A DNA stretch of 64,000 bases from Archangium violaceum (GTDB taxonomy: Bacteria; Myxococcota; Myxococcia; Myxococcales; Myxococcaceae). Position 1 is the first letter of the stretch. Each line of letters opens with the position of its first letter. Where the stretch lies: the NCBI RefSeq assembly GCF_016887565.1, contig NZ_CP069396.1:6058001-6122000 (forward strand), read 5' to 3'. Position numbers and translations under genes: made by a program. Below the pieces are notes generated by a model that had not been told where the DNA came from, ran no database searches, and was given only the letters and a program-made list of their open reading frames with translations. Of this stretch, positions 61,837 to 64,000 are shown one piece after another.

Positions 61837-63273
61837 GTGACGAAACGTGCGACACTGCTGATGGAGGCGGAGCCCTACAGCAGCGCCTCGGGGTTCCTCA
61901 ACGCGCAGCTCGCCGAGGAGCTGTCACAATCCGGTTACACCTGTGACGGCTTCTACCGGCAGCATCCCGTGCCGGGAAATGGGCTCATCCCCCTGGCCAC
62001 CGCGGATCGCATCCGCCGCCTGCGCGCGCGGCCCCCGGCGGATCTCGCCGTCTACTGTGACCGGGGTCTGGCCATGCATCCGCCCGGAAGGGAGCTGGCG
62101 AGCAGGACGCTCGTCCTGTTCCACGGTCTCATGGGCTCACCCGCCAGCTGGCTCGGCACTCCGGCCATCGACCGGTACTGTGTCCTCTCAGGCTACATGG
62201 AGGAGGTGCTCACCTCGCTGCTGGCGATGCCGGACTGGAGCCGGCGCCGCTGTCTGGAGCCCAGGGCCTTCCACGCCGTGTCGCGGCTCACACCGGCGCT
62301 GCCGTGTGTCGAGCATCCCGATGGAGACCCTCGGATGAAGGGCGGGGAGCTGCCCGAGCACCTGCGGCGCCTGCTCGAGGGGGAGGACGTGATCGGTCAT
62401 GCGCTCCAGCCGTTCAAGGCGGACTGGCAGGCCGTCACCGCCATCCTGCTCAACCTCAACGGGATGGCGCTGGAGCATGGCCTGGGGCGGCGCTTCCGGC
62501 TGGCCATCGTGGAGGAGGACTTCGCGCAGGTGGCGCAGGCCTTCGCCAGCAAGTCGCCCGAGTCCGAGGCGGCCCAGGCGGGCCTGGACGCGATGGGCCT
62601 CACGCTGGAGGACGTGCTGGTGCCCGTGGGGCACCTGAGCCAGGCGGCGCTCTTCCAGCTCTTCCGGGCGGCGCGCTTCGGCCTGGCCTACAACGTCTTT
62701 CCCGAGCCCTTCGGGTTCTACGTGCTCGAGTCGGTGTTCAACGGGTGTCCTGTCTACACCAACGGCATCGGCAACAACCGGCATGCCCTGCCGCCCGGGC
62801 ACGGTCTGCATGTGCGGGAGGGAGTCGGCATGGCCTTCGGGGATGTCGGCGCCTACGCGGAGGTGGCCGCGCACATCTTCGAGGACGTGCGGGCCCCCCA
62901 GGCCAATGCCGCCGCGTGTCTGCGCGGACGGGAGCACATCCTCCGCACCTTCACCCGTGAGGCTTTCTCCCGCGACGTGGAGGCCTGCCTGCGGCGGCTC
63001 GAGGGTCCCGAGCCCGAGCCTCTCGCCTTCGAGACGCTGGAGGTGCAACCGAGCCCCCTGGTGCGCGGCATGGACGAGGAGGGTCACGTCGTCTCGGATT
63101 TCGCGCATGTGACGCTGGAGCCCGAGGAGATGCGGCTGCTGGGGGAGGTGCGCGGTCATCGGGCGGGTGAGGTCCTCGCCCGGTCCATTCCACAGAGCGA
63201 GCTGGAGCTGCTCCAGGGACTCTTCTCCAAGGGCGTGGTGGCGCTGCGCCCCGCCGCGAAGCCACTGCGCTAG
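61837..63273 (+). CDS. Glycosyltransferase, GT-B fold (family 4-like)
   Basis: 478 residues from the GTG at 61837 (GAGGAGG 8 nt upstream); the in-frame ATG at 61735 adds a Pro/Ser-rich leader without a ribosome site. The opening TKRATLLMEAEPYSSASGFLNAQLAEEL fits a GT-B N-terminal domain. The C-terminal domain has LVPVGHLSQAALFQLFRAARFGLAYNVFPEPFGFYVLESVFNG-type text, i.e. the E-x7-E motif (EPFGFYVLE) that binds the nucleotide sugar, then CPVYTNGIGNNR. A further segment of about 75 residues (from SPLVRGMDEEG) lies after the fold and is not explained. The next gene starts 4 bp later. It is divergent from the lipopeptide operon and probably decorates the product. Confidence 0.75.
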   Translation: MTKRATLLMEAEPYSSASGFLNAQLAEELSQSGYTCDGFYRQHPVPGNGLIPLATADRIRRLRARPPADLAVYCDRGLAMHPPGRELASRTLVLFHGLMGSPASWLGTPAIDRYCVLSGYMEEVLTSLLAMPDWSRRRCLEPRAFHAVSRLTPALPCVEHPDGDPRMKGGELPEHLRRLLEGEDVIGHALQPFKADWQAVTAILLNLNGMALEHGLGRRFRLAIVEEDFAQVAQAFASKSPESEAAQAGLDAMGLTLEDVLVPVGHLSQAALFQLFRAARFGLAYNVFPEPFGFYVLESVFNGCPVYTNGIGNNRHALPPGHGLHVREGVGMAFGDVGAYAEVAAHIFEDVRAPQANAAACLRGREHILRTFTREAFSRDVEACLRRLEGPEPEPLAFETLEVQPSPLVRGMDEEGHVVSDFAHVTLEPEEMRLLGEVRGHRAGEVLARSIPQSELELLQGLFSKGVVALRPAAKPLR

Positions 63274-63277
63274 AACC

Positions 63278-64000
63278 ATGGCCACCATCGTCGTCTCGCC
63301 GATCGACCAACAGGGGCACGTCAACCCGTCGCTGAGGATCGCCAAGGGCCTGCGTGAGCGGGGTCATCGGGTGGTCTACTGCGGGCTGGCGGACCTGGAA
63401 GACTTCATCAAGGCCGAGGGCTTCGAGTTCGTGCCAGTGCTCGCGGACCTGTGCCCCAAGGGCTTCCAGGCGCGAGTGCTCGAGCAGGTGAAGGAGCTGA
63501 GCGGGCTGCGGCTCTACCAGTTCTCCCGGGAGATGGATCGCCAGGAGGAGCGGATGCTGGCGGCGATGCAGGCGGGGGCGCTCGATGAGCCCTTCACGCG
63601 GCTGAAGCCGGACCTGCTCCTGTGCGACGTGATGCACCCGGAGCCGCCGCTGGTGGCGTATGGGCACAAGGTTCCGTGCGTGTTGCTGAACACGACGCTG
63701 CCCATGCGGCGCGAGGAGGGACTGCCTCCGCTGAGCTCGCCGCTGGTGCCGGATGGGCAGCTGAAGACGAAGCTGCTCATCGAGGCGGCCTGGGTGCGCA
63801 ACACCTATCGCATGCGGCTGCGCCGGCTGTTCCGTACCCGGCAGGTGCGCCACCTGCTGCGGCTCGCGCGGCGCTACGGCTTTCCCCCCGAGCAGCTCGA
63901 CTTCTCGGGCAGCACCGTGAGTGCCTGGGCTCCGGAGCTGGTGCTCTGCCCGCGCGAGTTCGCCGAGCTGGGGACGTCGGCGGGTGTCCCGCGCGGGCAA
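63278..64000 (+). CDS. MGT/UGT-type glycosyltransferase (GT1), N-terminal part
   Basis: The first 241 codons; the gene runs off the right edge. MATIVVSPIDQQGHVNPSLRIAKGLRERGHRVVYCG is the GT1 N-terminal Rossmann start with the catalytic-base His position in GHVNP. PDLLLCDVMHPEPPLVAYGHKVPCVLLNTTLP is the acceptor-side conserved region. Such enzymes move sugars from UDP- or dTDP-donors to hydroxyls or amines of natural products and lipids. It is 4 bp after the family 4-like gene, so they are co-expressed. Confidence 0.88.
   Translation, partial: MATIVVSPIDQQGHVNPSLRIAKGLRERGHRVVYCGLADLEDFIKAEGFEFVPVLADLCPKGFQARVLEQVKELSGLRLYQFSREMDRQEERMLAAMQAGALDEPFTRLKPDLLLCDVMHPEPPLVAYGHKVPCVLLNTTLPMRREEGLPPLSSPLVPDGQLKTKLLIEAAWVRNTYRMRLRRLFRTRQVRHLLRLARRYGFPPEQLDFSGSTVSAWAPELVLCPREFAELGTSAGVPRGQ

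Overview
GC-rich DNA with long type I PKS/NRPS megasynthase genes, a Ser/Thr kinase fused to cyclase-like, ATPase and TPR regions, and an M13 peptidase. Together these suggest a myxobacterium, probably of the Cystobacter/Archangium group. That placement is an inference from gene content; no rRNA or tRNA is present.

Layout. 1-12.2 kb is ordinary accessory and housekeeping DNA: the 5' end of a flavin (Baeyer-Villiger type) monooxygenase, a TetR regulator with a clear operator palindrome, a heme-oxygenase-like diiron oxidase preceded by a 93-residue small protein, a large kinase-cyclase-ATPase-TPR signalling protein, a GNAT acetyltransferase, a GH43 lipoprotein with a duplicated N-terminal module, an M13 metallopeptidase, a small hypothetical protein and a DUF2911 protein. 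12.2-61.6 kb is one leftward operon of about 49 kb for a hybrid lipopeptide. In transcription order it holds a 9,342-aa FAAL-PKS-NRPS, a 1,517-aa PKS, a 4,108-aa NRPS, a cyclic-peptide-type ABC exporter, a DDD-motif glycosyltransferase and a CmlA-like diiron beta-hydroxylase, and it ends at a hairpin. Several junctions overlap or lie within tens of bases. 61.8-64 kb holds two divergent glycosyltransferase genes, the second cut by the window edge.

How the genes work together (inference from domain order). A fatty acid is adenylated by the FAAL and extended once with ketoreduction to a 3-hydroxyacyl chain. Glycine is then added; its A domain carries an inserted luciferase-like monooxygenase, as reported for MtaG/MelG of myxothiazol/melithiazol. 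An unassigned D-residue, D-Asn, D-Glu and Asn follow. The separate PKS extends the Asn to a statine-like gamma-amino-beta-hydroxy unit. The last protein adds an unassigned residue, a D-aromatic and an aromatic residue. There is no thioesterase; the line ends in a condensation domain, which may release or cyclise the product. CmlA-type beta-hydroxylation, up to three glycosyltransferases and the exporter would finish and export a glycosylated lipopeptide. The logic recalls myxobacterial cystomanamides (iso-fatty acid, beta-hydroxy amino acids, N-glycosylation), but no aminotransferase domain is seen and I cannot equate the two.

Most unusual points: the monooxygenase inside an internal Gly module, the terminal C domain, the CmlA homologue, a degenerate carrier-protein fossil between the first two megasynthase genes, and two pairs of almost identical adenylation-domain DNA blocks.
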